DNA of 64,000 nt from Gilvimarinus algae (lineage in GTDB: Bacteria; Pseudomonadota; Gammaproteobacteria; Pseudomonadales; Cellvibrionaceae): the NCBI RefSeq assembly GCF_030518215.1, contig NZ_JAULRT010000031.1:1-64000 (forward strand), read 5' to 3'. Positions 36,091 to 44,693 of this stretch are shown one piece after another (positions within the stretch are counted from its first letter, which is position 1; every line of letters starts with the position of its first letter). The notes under the pieces are model-generated. The model made no database searches, had not been told where the DNA came from, and saw only the letters and a program-made list of their open reading frames with translations. A program made the position numbers and the translations under genes.

Positions 36091-36124
36091 AAGCGCGCCC
36101 TAGTCTCTAGGGCGCGCTTTGTGT
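36091..36124. terminator. Terminator between convergent genes
   Basis: AAGCGCGCCCTAG-TCT-CTAGGGCGCGCTT is a perfect 13-base stem followed by TTGTGTTTT. It serves the giant gene; the stop codon of the converging gene lies in its right arm. Confidence 0.85.
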
Positions 36125-36712
36125 TTTCCCTTCCCGCATAACCATCGATTCCCACAGCGCTTTGATTTCTTCGCGGTAGCGCTCAAGGCGTGTCCGTGCC
36201 ACAGGTACCGCAATAAGCCAGACGTAAGCCTCAGGGGCCTGCACCAGACAATAGCTGACCGCTTGGCGGTTATAGCCCTCGTTGAGCGCCAGAGTGCGGC
36301 ACTCTGTAGGCATGCCACTTTGCGTGGCAAAAGTGAACCTGTCTGTGATTGAGGCGTTGTCTGGCGTGCGCCGCCGCTTGATGGTCTGCATTAGGTCGAA
36401 CCAGAGCACCTGGGTGCTCTTGTGGACGGCTTTAACCCTTGCGCTCTGGATCAGGTACACCGGTTCGCCGTCCAGCAGCCGGCCCAGTGCCGGGCTTTGG
36501 GGATTGGTGGTGGCTAGGGATTTGAAGACGGCACCGGCCGGGGGCGTGACGCAGATCTCGTCTGTCAGACAAACAAGCGCCAAAGCTTTGCCACTTTGCG
36601 CAATTGCCAAAGGTGGCATACACAGCGCCAAAAAACTTGATATACCGATACTGACAACTGCAATCAGACGTTGATGGCAACGGGTGTGAGCCGACGGTGT
36701 ACGAACGAACAT
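36107..36712 (-). CDS. Exported protein of unknown function
   Basis: The start at 36712 gives a signal peptide (LIAVVSIGISSFLALCMPPLAIAQ); a start at 36847 would add an unlikely leader. The mature protein (201 residues in all) contains four cysteines (LVCLTDEIC, TECRTL, SYCLVQAPE), which could form two disulphides in the periplasm. No family is recognised. It converges on the giant secreted protein and is divergent from the sigma-factor gene, so it may share the intergenic region with it. Confidence 0.7.
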   Translation of the reverse strand: MFVRTPSAHTRCHQRLIAVVSIGISSFLALCMPPLAIAQSGKALALVCLTDEICVTPPAGAVFKSLATTNPQSPALGRLLDGEPVYLIQSARVKAVHKSTQVLWFDLMQTIKRRRTPDNASITDRFTFATQSGMPTECRTLALNEGYNRQAVSYCLVQAPEAYVWLIAVPVARTRLERYREEIKALWESMVMREGKTQSAP

Positions 36713-36858
36713 GGGGTTTCTTCTTAGCGTTATGGAGGAATTCCCGGCCTCTTTCGTCTTCCTGTTACCGCGAAAGAATAATGCCACGTCGTCTGCGTGA
36801 TTGAAATGCCCGTGGCCTTGGGCACAACGAATAATAACGACAGGCATCAGGTGGCGAC

Positions 36859-37416
36859 ATGCACTACTCTCGTGGTATTGAACAATTTTACTTTAAGGCC
36901 CTGGGGCTGATTACCCGCACGGTGGGAAAGGTCGTGCCGCCGGACGATGTGGAAGATATTGTGCAGGAGACCTATGTCAAGGCGTGCCAGATCCGCGGCG
37001 ATCACAGCATCCAGAATCCGCAGGCCTTTCTGGTGAGAATGGCTCGCAACCTGGCGCTCGATCACGTCAAGCGCGCCGAGTTCCGGCTTGCCTCCAGTTT
37101 GACCGGCTGCGCCGTAGAGGTGGAGGCGCAACTGACAACACCCGAGGATGCGACTGTGCAGGTGGTTGCCAGTGATGAGGAGTTTGCCAATTTTTGCGAA
37201 GCGGTGCGCCAGTTGCCCCTGCAAAGCCGACGGGCGTTTGTGTTGAAAAAAGTCTACGGTTATTCGCAAAAAGAAATTGCCAAAAAGCTTGGTATCAGCG
37301 AAAGCACGGTGGAAAAGCACATTGCCACGGGGCTGCAGCGCTCGCGGCAGTACATGAAGGAGAAAACCATGGCCGATTCGGCAAGGGTGGTGACAACGCG
37401 GGGGCGACATGACTAA
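36859..37416 (+). CDS. FecI-like ECF sigma factor
   Basis: A 185-residue ECF sigma factor. Region 2 is DDVEDIVQETYVKACQI and FLVRMARNLALDHVKR; region 4 is LPLQSRRAFVLKKVYGYSQK followed by GISESTVEKHI. CAGGTGG precedes the ATG. It overlaps the FecR-like gene by eight bases and, by family rule, is held by FecR until the cognate receptor meets its ligand. The adjacent receptor carries the STN signalling domain needed for this. Its targets probably include that receptor. Confidence 0.92.
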   Translation: MHYSRGIEQFYFKALGLITRTVGKVVPPDDVEDIVQETYVKACQIRGDHSIQNPQAFLVRMARNLALDHVKRAEFRLASSLTGCAVEVEAQLTTPEDATVQVVASDEEFANFCEAVRQLPLQSRRAFVLKKVYGYSQKEIAKKLGISESTVEKHIATGLQRSRQYMKEKTMADSARVVTTRGRHD

Positions 37417-38467
37417 TGTCTATCGCTTTCGCAGCAGGGATGATATCGATGCCCAGGCGGCCCGCTGGATTACCGCCATGGATCGAGAACTGAACGAGCG
37501 TGAACACAAACAACTGCAGCGCTGGCTCTCACAAAACCCGGCACACAGGGCTGCCCTGATCGACATGGCCGAGTGCTGGGATAAGCTTAACAGCTTGTCG
37601 CGCCTGGCAAGCTTGTTCCCTGAGGAAGACATCGGCCGACGCCGCCAAAGTGCACTGCGACGCTATGGCGCGGTGGCGGCATCCACATTGGCGCTGGCGC
37701 TCGCCACCCTCTTGGGGGTGTTTGTCAGCGGCGGTGACTGGCACCGATTGCTGCCCGGTATCAATGGCTATGGCGACAGTTATCTGGTCACTCAGGTGGG
37801 TGAGCGTACCACCTACGCGCTGGACGATGGCAGCCAGCTGACCCTGAACACCAACAGCCAGGTTCGGCTGGATTTTACGCCCCACTACCGCGACTTGTAC
37901 CTGGGCCGGGGTGAGTTGCATGTGCAAGTGGCAAAAGACAAAAGTCGGCCCTTGAGAGTGTTCTCGGCCGATAAGATGGTTGAGGCCGTGGGTACGGCGT
38001 TCAACCTTGAGCTTATGGAGGGCGATAAGCTCGAGCTGATTGTGACCGAGGGCAAGGTGAAGGCGTCGCGGGTGAAAGAATCGGTTAGTGGTGCCCGCGC
38101 AAGCGCTAAGGCACCCGCCAGTTTTGAACCCTTGGCCAACTCGGTGTCTGTGGGTGAGCGCGTGGTGCTTAGCGATCAAAGGCCTGAAGTTGAGTCAGTC
38201 AGTGAATCGGAGCTGCGTTCTCTGCTCAGCTGGAAAAGCGGCGAGCTGATCTTTCGCGGCGAAACGCTGGATGTGGCAATTGCCGAAGTCAGCCGCTACA
38301 CCAGCACTCAGATTCTGTTGTCCGATGCGGCGCTCAGTGATGTCAAAATTGCCGGGCTCTATCGTGCCGGTGATGTTGATGGTCTTTTGGAAAGCCTAAA
38401 GAAAAATTTTTCAATTACACACAAGTATTTGAACGCGAACACCATTGCGCTGTATCGAACAGAATAA
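37409..38467 (+). CDS. FecR-like anti-sigma factor
   Basis: The 352-residue protein has the cytoplasmic DUF4880-type head (AARWITAMDRELNEREHKQL and HRAALIDMAECWDKL) that binds the sigma factor. A membrane helix follows near 92-108, then the periplasmic FecR domain (YLVTQVGERTTYALDDGSQL, AVGTAFNLE), and a C-terminal STN-like region (LDVAIAEVSRYTSTQILLSD). It links the receptor in the outer membrane with the sigma factor inside. Confidence 0.92.
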   Translation: MTNVYRFRSRDDIDAQAARWITAMDRELNEREHKQLQRWLSQNPAHRAALIDMAECWDKLNSLSRLASLFPEEDIGRRRQSALRRYGAVAASTLALALATLLGVFVSGGDWHRLLPGINGYGDSYLVTQVGERTTYALDDGSQLTLNTNSQVRLDFTPHYRDLYLGRGELHVQVAKDKSRPLRVFSADKMVEAVGTAFNLELMEGDKLELIVTEGKVKASRVKESVSGARASAKAPASFEPLANSVSVGERVVLSDQRPEVESVSESELRSLLSWKSGELIFRGETLDVAIAEVSRYTSTQILLSDAALSDVKIAGLYRAGDVDGLLESLKKNFSITHKYLNANTIALYRTE

Positions 38468-38507
38468 TCGCTCTGCGTTTTCAAACCACTTTACCCCGAG
38501 AATAATA

Positions 38508-41393
38508 ATGCGCGACCAGCAGTGGGGGAAATGCCCGGACGTTTCGTCTTTCTCTCTGGTGGGGCGGCAGCCCGCCCGGGACGCTGTAAAAAAATTGCTT
38601 TGCAATTTCTTGATTCTCTTTTTCGTTTTTTGCGTTGGTATGAATTGTTTTGCTCAAGCCAGCATTCAACAAAAAAGAGTTGTTTTCAGTATTCCCGAAC
38701 AACGAGCTGACGTGTCATTGACCGAGTTTGCCTCCCAGGCAAAGATGACCCTGGTGTTTCCGTACGACAGTGTCAGTCGAGAAACGGCCAATGCGTTGCA
38801 GGGAAGATACACCATTGCCAAGGCTTTGGAGATCCTGCTCAAGGGAACCGCTCTTGAATACTCCGTCAGTGAAGACGGTCAGCTCACCATACTGAAGGAT
38901 CATTCAAAGAGAGAGAGCGATGATATGAATAAAAAATACCTGTCTCTGGCGGTAGCCGGAGCCTTGAGTACTTTGAGCAGTGCGACCTCAATGGCGCAAG
39001 AGGCCAGCCAGGTTTCGGCCAGCGGTCTTGAAGAAATCATGGTGACCGCAAGGCGCAAAGAAGAAAACTCCCAGCAGGTGCCCGACACCGTGGTGGCGTT
39101 CTCCAGCGAAACCATTGAGCGGGCAAATATTGAGGCGGCGCGTGATATCACGGTAAGAATTCCCAACGTGGCCATCACCGAATCCCTGAGCCCGACCTCC
39201 ACGTTCCTAATTGTTCGCGGTATTTCTTCCGTACGTAACTCAGAACCGGCTGTTGCCGTTGTTGTCGATGGTGTGCAAATTGGCAGTGCCTCGGAAGTCT
39301 CTCAATCGTTTTACGACATTCAGCAGATTGAACTGCTCAAGGGGCCGCAGGGCGCTCTCTATGGGCGCAACGCCCTCGGTGGCGCTCTGATTGTGACCTC
39401 GAAAAAACCCACCAGTGATTTTGAAGGCAAGTTCACTGTTGGCGGCGGCAGTGGGGATTTGTTTGAAGTTACCGGCTCTTTGTCCGGTGCCCTGACAGAT
39501 GAGCTGCTGTTTCGCTTTGCCGGTAATCACCGCTCCTTTGGCGGCACCATTGAGAATGAATACTTAAATCGCGTCTATGAGAGAAACGGCCGGGCGGTCA
39601 CAGGCTCGGCGCCGAGCAACAGCTACATGGACTTTGAAGAGAACCGCGATTTTCGCGCACAGCTGCTGTGGGAGCCGACCGACGCCACTCGTTTTGACTT
39701 GCGCTACTCACACAATGGCTTGGAAGCTGGCGCCATGTGGTACCGCAACCTCTATCGCCTGGAAACCGACCCGAATGAAGTCTACGAGTTTCCCATTAAT
39801 TCCAATGGTAACCCTACCGCTCACCGCACGATTGATACGGGCACCTTGAAAATTGAGCATGATTTTGATTTTGCCACCTTCACATCGGTTACCAACAGTA
39901 CCGATACCAACGAGCGCTATGGTGTGGCTGGCGAAACCAAGGGGCATGATCGCACGGGTAATGTTCTGTTTTTTACCGAGCCTTTCGTCGATGAGTTCAT
40001 CGCGGGGCTGGACTCGGAGGTAGACCGCGACTTTTTCAGTGCACAGCTGGGAGATTGGGCCGCCGGCAACTTTGTCGGTTCGGATCAGTACTATGATGTG
40101 CAAACGCTCTCACAGGAGTTTCGCCTGACCGGCTCGGCGGAAAAACTCGACTATGTGCTGGGCGCCTATGCGCTTTTGACCGACAGAGCGGATACCTTGC
40201 GCTCCACCTGGGAAACGCCCAACGGTGAACCTTTCGATTGCCAGCCCGCCTACCCGGGTGGTCCGGTGGTTACGGACTTCACGTGCAACGGTTTAATCGA
40301 TGCCACCCAAAATGAGCAGGACAATGAAGCCTGGGCCGTATTTTTCAGCACCGATTATGACCTGTCCGATACTCTCACCCTCACGCTCGCCGGCCGCTAC
40401 GATGTGGACCGGCGCGAAGTCACCCGTATCGATGGCCCAACTGTGGACACCAACGGCTTGGGGGTGGGCAACAAGTGTGACGCCGAAACGGACCCGGAAA
40501 ACTGTGCGGCGGCCGGCTCTACCATCAGCAAAACCTTTGATGCCTTCCAGCCAAAAGTATCGCTGGCCTATACACCGAGCGACACACTGACGCTTTACGG
40601 TACAGCGGCGCGCGGTTTTCGCAGCGGCGGCTTTAACGCCTCAGGTGCCCTGCTGGCGGACAGTTACGACCAGGAGACACTGGACAGCTTTGAGGTCGGT
40701 TTCAAGTCCACACTGCTCGGCAATCAGCTGCGTCTGAACGGTGCGCTTTTTCACCAGCGCTATGAAAACGCCCAGCAGTTTGAGTTTGACGGCAATATTT
40801 TTGTCCAGAGTCTGTACAACATCCCCAAAAGCGAGATCAACGGGGTGGAGCTCAGCCTAGACTACGCGGTGACGGACAATCTGCTGGTCACGGCCGGGGT
40901 CGGTATTATGGAGTCCGAAATCAAACAGTTTGATACCGAAATCCGCGACCGCATGTACTCCGAGCTGATGGCTCGCACCGCCAATACGGTGAAATTGCCA
41001 GAGGGGACGGCACAGGCCTTTGAGAACAACTTTGATGGCGAAAAAATGCCCAATTTCCCGCACCAGTCGGCCAATGTGTCAGTACGTTACGATCTGCCCA
41101 TCGGCGGTGATGACAACCTGATCACCCAGATCGACTACAGCTATACCGCCGATCGCTACTGGTGGATTGACGGGCAGGATGTACAGGACAATGTCGGTCT
41201 TCTCGCGGGCAGCCTCACCTATGTGCTTAACGACAGCCTTGAGTTCCAGCTGTGGTGCAAGAACTGTCTCGATGAGATTTACGACTCCGAGTACGCACCC
41301 ACCGAAAAAGAACTCTTTGGTGGCGCGGCCAAGGACGTGGCCTACCGAGCGCGCGGCCGCACCTTTGGTCTGCAGGCCAACTATCGGTTTTAA
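38508..41393 (+). CDS. TonB-dependent receptor with STN signalling domain and an internal signal peptide
   Basis: The likely start is ATG 38508 (961 residues). A long basic leader and hydrophobic stretch (FLILFFVFCVGMNCFAQ) precede an STN domain at about 55-130 (FSIPEQRADVSLTEFASQAK, ALQGRYTIAKALEILL). An in-frame ATG at 38925 follows GAGAGAG and begins a second perfect signal peptide (MNKKYLSLAVAGALST then SMAQE). Plug (about 180-300) and 22-strand barrel domains follow, ending in aromatic F (NYRF). The full form would fit FecIR surface signalling; the internal start would give a plain receptor. The ligand is not evident from the sequence. Confidence 0.9.
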   Translation: MRDQQWGKCPDVSSFSLVGRQPARDAVKKLLCNFLILFFVFCVGMNCFAQASIQQKRVVFSIPEQRADVSLTEFASQAKMTLVFPYDSVSRETANALQGRYTIAKALEILLKGTALEYSVSEDGQLTILKDHSKRESDDMNKKYLSLAVAGALSTLSSATSMAQEASQVSASGLEEIMVTARRKEENSQQVPDTVVAFSSETIERANIEAARDITVRIPNVAITESLSPTSTFLIVRGISSVRNSEPAVAVVVDGVQIGSASEVSQSFYDIQQIELLKGPQGALYGRNALGGALIVTSKKPTSDFEGKFTVGGGSGDLFEVTGSLSGALTDELLFRFAGNHRSFGGTIENEYLNRVYERNGRAVTGSAPSNSYMDFEENRDFRAQLLWEPTDATRFDLRYSHNGLEAGAMWYRNLYRLETDPNEVYEFPINSNGNPTAHRTIDTGTLKIEHDFDFATFTSVTNSTDTNERYGVAGETKGHDRTGNVLFFTEPFVDEFIAGLDSEVDRDFFSAQLGDWAAGNFVGSDQYYDVQTLSQEFRLTGSAEKLDYVLGAYALLTDRADTLRSTWETPNGEPFDCQPAYPGGPVVTDFTCNGLIDATQNEQDNEAWAVFFSTDYDLSDTLTLTLAGRYDVDRREVTRIDGPTVDTNGLGVGNKCDAETDPENCAAAGSTISKTFDAFQPKVSLAYTPSDTLTLYGTAARGFRSGGFNASGALLADSYDQETLDSFEVGFKSTLLGNQLRLNGALFHQRYENAQQFEFDGNIFVQSLYNIPKSEINGVELSLDYAVTDNLLVTAGVGIMESEIKQFDTEIRDRMYSELMARTANTVKLPEGTAQAFENNFDGEKMPNFPHQSANVSVRYDLPIGGDDNLITQIDYSYTADRYWWIDGQDVQDNVGLLAGSLTYVLNDSLEFQLWCKNCLDEIYDSEYAPTEKELFGGAAKDVAYRARGRTFGLQANYRF

Positions 41394-41432
41394 CCCGACC
41401 GGGGCAGTCCTGTCCCGAGGGCTCCTCGACTT

Positions 41433-41455
41433 GGCGGGCTAGCCCCGCCTTTTTT
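41433..41455 (+). terminator. Terminator after the FecIR receptor
   Basis: GGCGGG-CTAGC-CCCGCC followed by six T (41450-41455). Confidence 0.88.
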
Positions 41456-41518
41456 ACACCCACGGCCTCAGGCGTCACGGCGCTTGAGGCCGACTCCCCA
41501 CCCGAGTTGTGCTATGTT

Positions 41519-41545
41519 GTAAGTGGTGCCAAACACCACCTTACT
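41519..41545 (+). promoter_or_regulatory. Inverted repeat just before the diguanylate cyclase start
   Basis: GTAAGTGGTG and CACCACCTTAC are complementary around CCAAA with one bulged base, ending two bases before ATG 41548. There is no normal ribosome site. The element could be an operator or an RNA hairpin limiting translation. Confidence 0.4.
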
Positions 41546-41547
41546 CA

Positions 41548-42513
41548 ATGCACAGGAAAACGCCATTGCAACCCTCTTCTCCCGGTGAGACTAAGGCTCA
41601 GACCGATTTCGACCGCTCCTTGCTGAAGGCCATACAGGAAGCATCGCCCGATGGTATCCTGGTGGTAGACGCGCGGGGTCATATTGTTTCTTACAACCGC
41701 CGCTTCCTTGAGACCTGGCGGATTGATCCCGAGTACTTGCACTTGCAAAAAGACGCCGACGGTACCCTGACCGAGCGAGCGCTCATGGGCCAGGCGCTCA
41801 GTCAGTTGCGCGATCCAGAGGTTTTTCTCGCCCGGGTTCAGGAGCTTTATGCCTCGCCCGATGAAGAGGATTACACCGAAGTGGCGCTGGTGGACGGGCG
41901 AGTGGTCGAGCGCCATTCGGTGGGCCTGCGCGGGGAAGACGGCCTCTATCTGGGGCGGGTATGGTTCTTCCGCGACATCACGCCACGCAAACAGCTGGAG
42001 GCAGCGCTGCGCCAGAGCGCCTCATTTGATCCGCTGACCGGCCAGATGAACCGCCGCCATTTTATGGACAGCGCCGAGGAAGAATTCGTGCGCGCCCGGC
42101 GGTTTGCTCAGCCGCTGGCACTCGTTATGCTGGATATCGATCACTTTAAACCCGTCAATGACCAGTTCGGCCACGCCGCTGGTGATTTTGTGCTGGAAGT
42201 GGTTTGCCAGCGCTGGAGCGGTATTTTGCGCAGTGTTGATTTGCTTGGGCGCATCGGTGGCGAGGAGTTTGCCGCGCTCTTGCCGCAATCCCGCGCTCGG
42301 GAAGCTGAGGCCGTGGCCAGGCGTCTGTGCGAGGCGGTCAGTGAACAGCCCTTTGAGTTTGAAGCCTTGAGTATCCGCTGTACGGTGAGTGCCGGGGTCG
42401 CCGTGCTCGCGGCAGATGACCGGCGGGTACAGGATATGATGCGCCGCGCGGATGATGCCTTGTACCGTGCGAAGGCGGCGGGGCGCAATGCGGTGATGGG
42501 CGAAAAGATTTAA
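41548..42513 (+). CDS. PAS-GGDEF diguanylate cyclase
   Basis: The 321-residue protein has an N-terminal PAS domain (about 20-145: ASPDGILVVDARGHIVSYNR ending VWFFRDITPRKQLE). A GGDEF domain follows (155-318) with an intact GGEEF active site (237-241), DIDHFKPVNDQFGH and GVAVL. It makes cyclic di-GMP from two GTP. No clear RxxD inhibitory site is seen at the usual place. The PAS ligand is unknown and there is no membrane segment. ATG 41548 is preferred; GTG 41509 is in frame upstream. It could tie the pilus and matrix/polysaccharide functions in the window, but that is inference. Confidence 0.9.
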   Translation: MHRKTPLQPSSPGETKAQTDFDRSLLKAIQEASPDGILVVDARGHIVSYNRRFLETWRIDPEYLHLQKDADGTLTERALMGQALSQLRDPEVFLARVQELYASPDEEDYTEVALVDGRVVERHSVGLRGEDGLYLGRVWFFRDITPRKQLEAALRQSASFDPLTGQMNRRHFMDSAEEEFVRARRFAQPLALVMLDIDHFKPVNDQFGHAAGDFVLEVVCQRWSGILRSVDLLGRIGGEEFAALLPQSRAREAEAVARRLCEAVSEQPFEFEALSIRCTVSAGVAVLAADDRRVQDMMRRADDALYRAKAAGRNAVMGEKI

Positions 42514-42540
42514 CCGGGCCCGCCAGGGGCGGACCCGGTT
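42512..42540. terminator. Hairpin between convergent genes
   Basis: AACCGGGCCCGCC and GGCGGACCCGGTT form a 13-base stem with one mismatch around AGG, overlapping the cyclase stop and ending seven bases before the GH16 stop. The T tract is poor on both strands. Confidence 0.6.
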
Positions 42541-42546
42541 ATCGGC

Positions 42547-44229
42547 TTACTGGTAGACTCGCACGTAATCGACGTACATACGCTGGGTGGTGAAGTTGGC
42601 GTGGTCTGGATCGCCGGGCCAGTTACCGCCCACGGCGACGTTCAGCAAGAACCAGAAGGGTTGATCGTAAACCCACTGCCCGTACTGCTCCACCTGAGCA
42701 CGGCTGACGCTGTAAAAATTGATGTCGTTGACGTACCAGCGGATACCATTGGCGTCCCACTCCACCGCGTAGACGTTGTAGGTCTGCTCAATGGGTTGGG
42801 CGTGGTCGAGGTGGCCGGTGATGGGCGTGTTGCCGGAGTACCCCGGACCGTGCAGAGCACCTGAGGTGACGTTGTTGGTGCCCACATGCTCCATGATGTC
42901 CAGCTCGCCACCCTGCGGCCAGCCCTGGGTATTGAAGTTGTCCCCCAGCATCCAGAATGCGGGCCAGATACCCTGGGCCTTAGGCAGTTTGATGCGGGCT
43001 TCCATCCGGCCGTACTGAAAGGATTGGTTATAGCGGGTGTTCATGCGCGTAGAGGTATAGCCGCAGTTGCCGCCCCACCAGCACTGGCCGCCGGTTTCCT
43101 GTCTCGCTTCAATCACCAGCACGTTACTGCCGGCTTGAGGGTCGAACTGGATGTAGGCGTTGTTACCATTGGTGTAATACTGCAGCTCGTTGTTGCCCCA
43201 GCCGCCCCCGCCAGTCTCAAAGTTCCAGACATTGGTATTGATGGTGTCGAACTCATCGCCCCAGGTGACTGTTGGGTCCGGGTCCGGATCGGGGTTGGTA
43301 CCGCCGGCGGGTACCACCTTCAACCAGTTGAGGTTCCAACCGCCGGTGGTCGCGTAAACCCCCAGGCTGTGGCTGCCCTGAGGCAGATAGGCATTGAGCG
43401 TGACGGTTTGCCAGTTTTGCCAGCCGCCAGTGTTGGGGATGTTAATTTCACCGAGGGTGGTGCTACCGCCGTTCAAATCGAGCGACAGAACACCGCCGTT
43501 GCCGCTGGCGACCCGCGCCTGTATCTCGTAGTTACCGGCGCTGGCCACTTCCAGGCCGGGATAACTGAGCCATTCCCCCGAATCTACCCAGCCGACGTTG
43601 TAGCCGCCGCCGGTGTCCTGGGCCGCTTCAATGTCCACATCGCCACCGCGGTAGGCGCCGCCGGTGTTGCCCGGGGTGGTATCGCTGGCGTTTCCATAGT
43701 CTTCAGCCTCAAAGGTCTGACCTGCAGCGGGTGGGTTGACGCCGGTGGGCTGAACTTCAATCCAGTTGAAATTCCAGCCTCCTGTGGAGGCATAGACGCC
43801 GAGCGAATAGGTGCCTGCGTCCAGCTGAACCTGAGTTTCCACGGTTTGCCAGCTCTGCCAACCGCCAGTGGCGGGTATGGCCAGCTCGCCCACCAAAATG
43901 GAGCCGCCGTTGAGGTCCACCGACAGTGTGCCGCCCGAGGGGCTGGCCACTCGCGCGCGAACGACATAGGTGCCGCTGGCGGGAATGCTCAAGCCGGGGT
44001 AGGTGAGCCACTCGCCGGTTTCTACCCAGCCGATGTTGTAGCCGCCGCCGGTGTCGCTGGTCGCTTCAATGTCCACATCGTCAGAGCGGTAGGCGCCGCC
44101 GGTATTGCCGGCCGAGGTGTCGGAAAAGGCGCTGTAATCTTCCGCCTGAAAGACTTGAGCGCTGGCTGCCGTGCTCAGCAATAGTGCGCCGCCCAGTGCC
44201 AGGCGCAATGAAGAGAGGGGATGGGTCAT
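42547..44229 (-). CDS. Secreted CBM6-CBM6-GH16 beta-glucanase
   Basis: The 560-residue enzyme has a signal peptide (LALGGALLLSTAASAQ). Two CBM6 modules lie at about 26-163 and 168-310 (each with QAEDY or EAEDY, GGGYN-GWV, GEWL-YPGL, GGWNFNWIEV). A PDPDPDP linker and a GH16 catalytic domain (about 322-560) follow. The active-site GELDIMEH gives E442, D444 and E447, the nucleophile, assisting acid and acid/base of laminarinase-type GH16. The likely substrate is beta-1,3- or mixed-linkage glucan, not pectin. The two CBM6 copies are close in sequence, a recent duplication. It converges on the diguanylate cyclase. Confidence 0.92.
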   Translation of the reverse strand: MTHPLSSLRLALGGALLLSTAASAQVFQAEDYSAFSDTSAGNTGGAYRSDDVDIEATSDTGGGYNIGWVETGEWLTYPGLSIPASGTYVVRARVASPSGGTLSVDLNGGSILVGELAIPATGGWQSWQTVETQVQLDAGTYSLGVYASTGGWNFNWIEVQPTGVNPPAAGQTFEAEDYGNASDTTPGNTGGAYRGGDVDIEAAQDTGGGYNVGWVDSGEWLSYPGLEVASAGNYEIQARVASGNGGVLSLDLNGGSTTLGEINIPNTGGWQNWQTVTLNAYLPQGSHSLGVYATTGGWNLNWLKVVPAGGTNPDPDPDPTVTWGDEFDTINTNVWNFETGGGGWGNNELQYYTNGNNAYIQFDPQAGSNVLVIEARQETGGQCWWGGNCGYTSTRMNTRYNQSFQYGRMEARIKLPKAQGIWPAFWMLGDNFNTQGWPQGGELDIMEHVGTNNVTSGALHGPGYSGNTPITGHLDHAQPIEQTYNVYAVEWDANGIRWYVNDINFYSVSRAQVEQYGQWVYDQPFWFLLNVAVGGNWPGDPDHANFTTQRMYVDYVRVYQ

Positions 44230-44693
44230 AGTGTGCCTCCGTTAGAGTGCGTTTTTTATGGTGGCGCTGAGGCTAATCCGCCGGCGGGCAGGCTTCGCCC
44301 CACTTTCTCGCTGTGTCGAAGTGGGGCGTTCCAAAACCAGTAAGACTTCGCGCCGGGCCAAGTTTGACGGGAGCTGGCGCGAATGTACTATTTTGGAATA
44401 TGTGTATTAAATTGTTATTCCGATGAGGATTTTGGTCTCCCGTGGACGGCGCTAGGCCCAGGGGCTGGCCCCTATGCTATGATTGGCGCCACCTCGATAT
44501 TCTTTGAGAGTTTCTGCCGGGCGCTACGCAAGCCCCGGCCTTTTGGAAGGCCAAGTGCCGAGCTGCAAATGCCGTTTGTTTAAGGCAGGCGCTTGCGCGG
44601 CAGCGGGCTGCAAGCTCGTTTGGACTTTGGCTTTCCAGTACGACAATGCCGACCGGCGCGACGGAGGTGGGAGAATAAGGTGGACCGGACTCT
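44230..44693. other. Non-coding stretch between GH16 and a divergent gene
   Basis: I see no gene. GCCCCACTT (44297-44305) and AAGTGGGGC (44319-44327) form a nine-base inverted repeat 68 bases before the GH16 start. GGCCTT-TTGG-AAGGCC (44537-44552) forms a hairpin in the likely leader of the next gene. No riboswitch class was recognised. Confidence 0.5.

Noticed and set aside
42886-44184. A 432-codon open frame on the plus strand opposite the GH16 gene
   Set aside because: Its repeats merely reflect the duplicated CBM6 modules on the coding strand.
44383-44693. Cyclic di-GMP or other riboswitch in the leader of the binding-protein-like gene
   Set aside because: Hairpins are present, but I could not find the conserved core of any riboswitch class.
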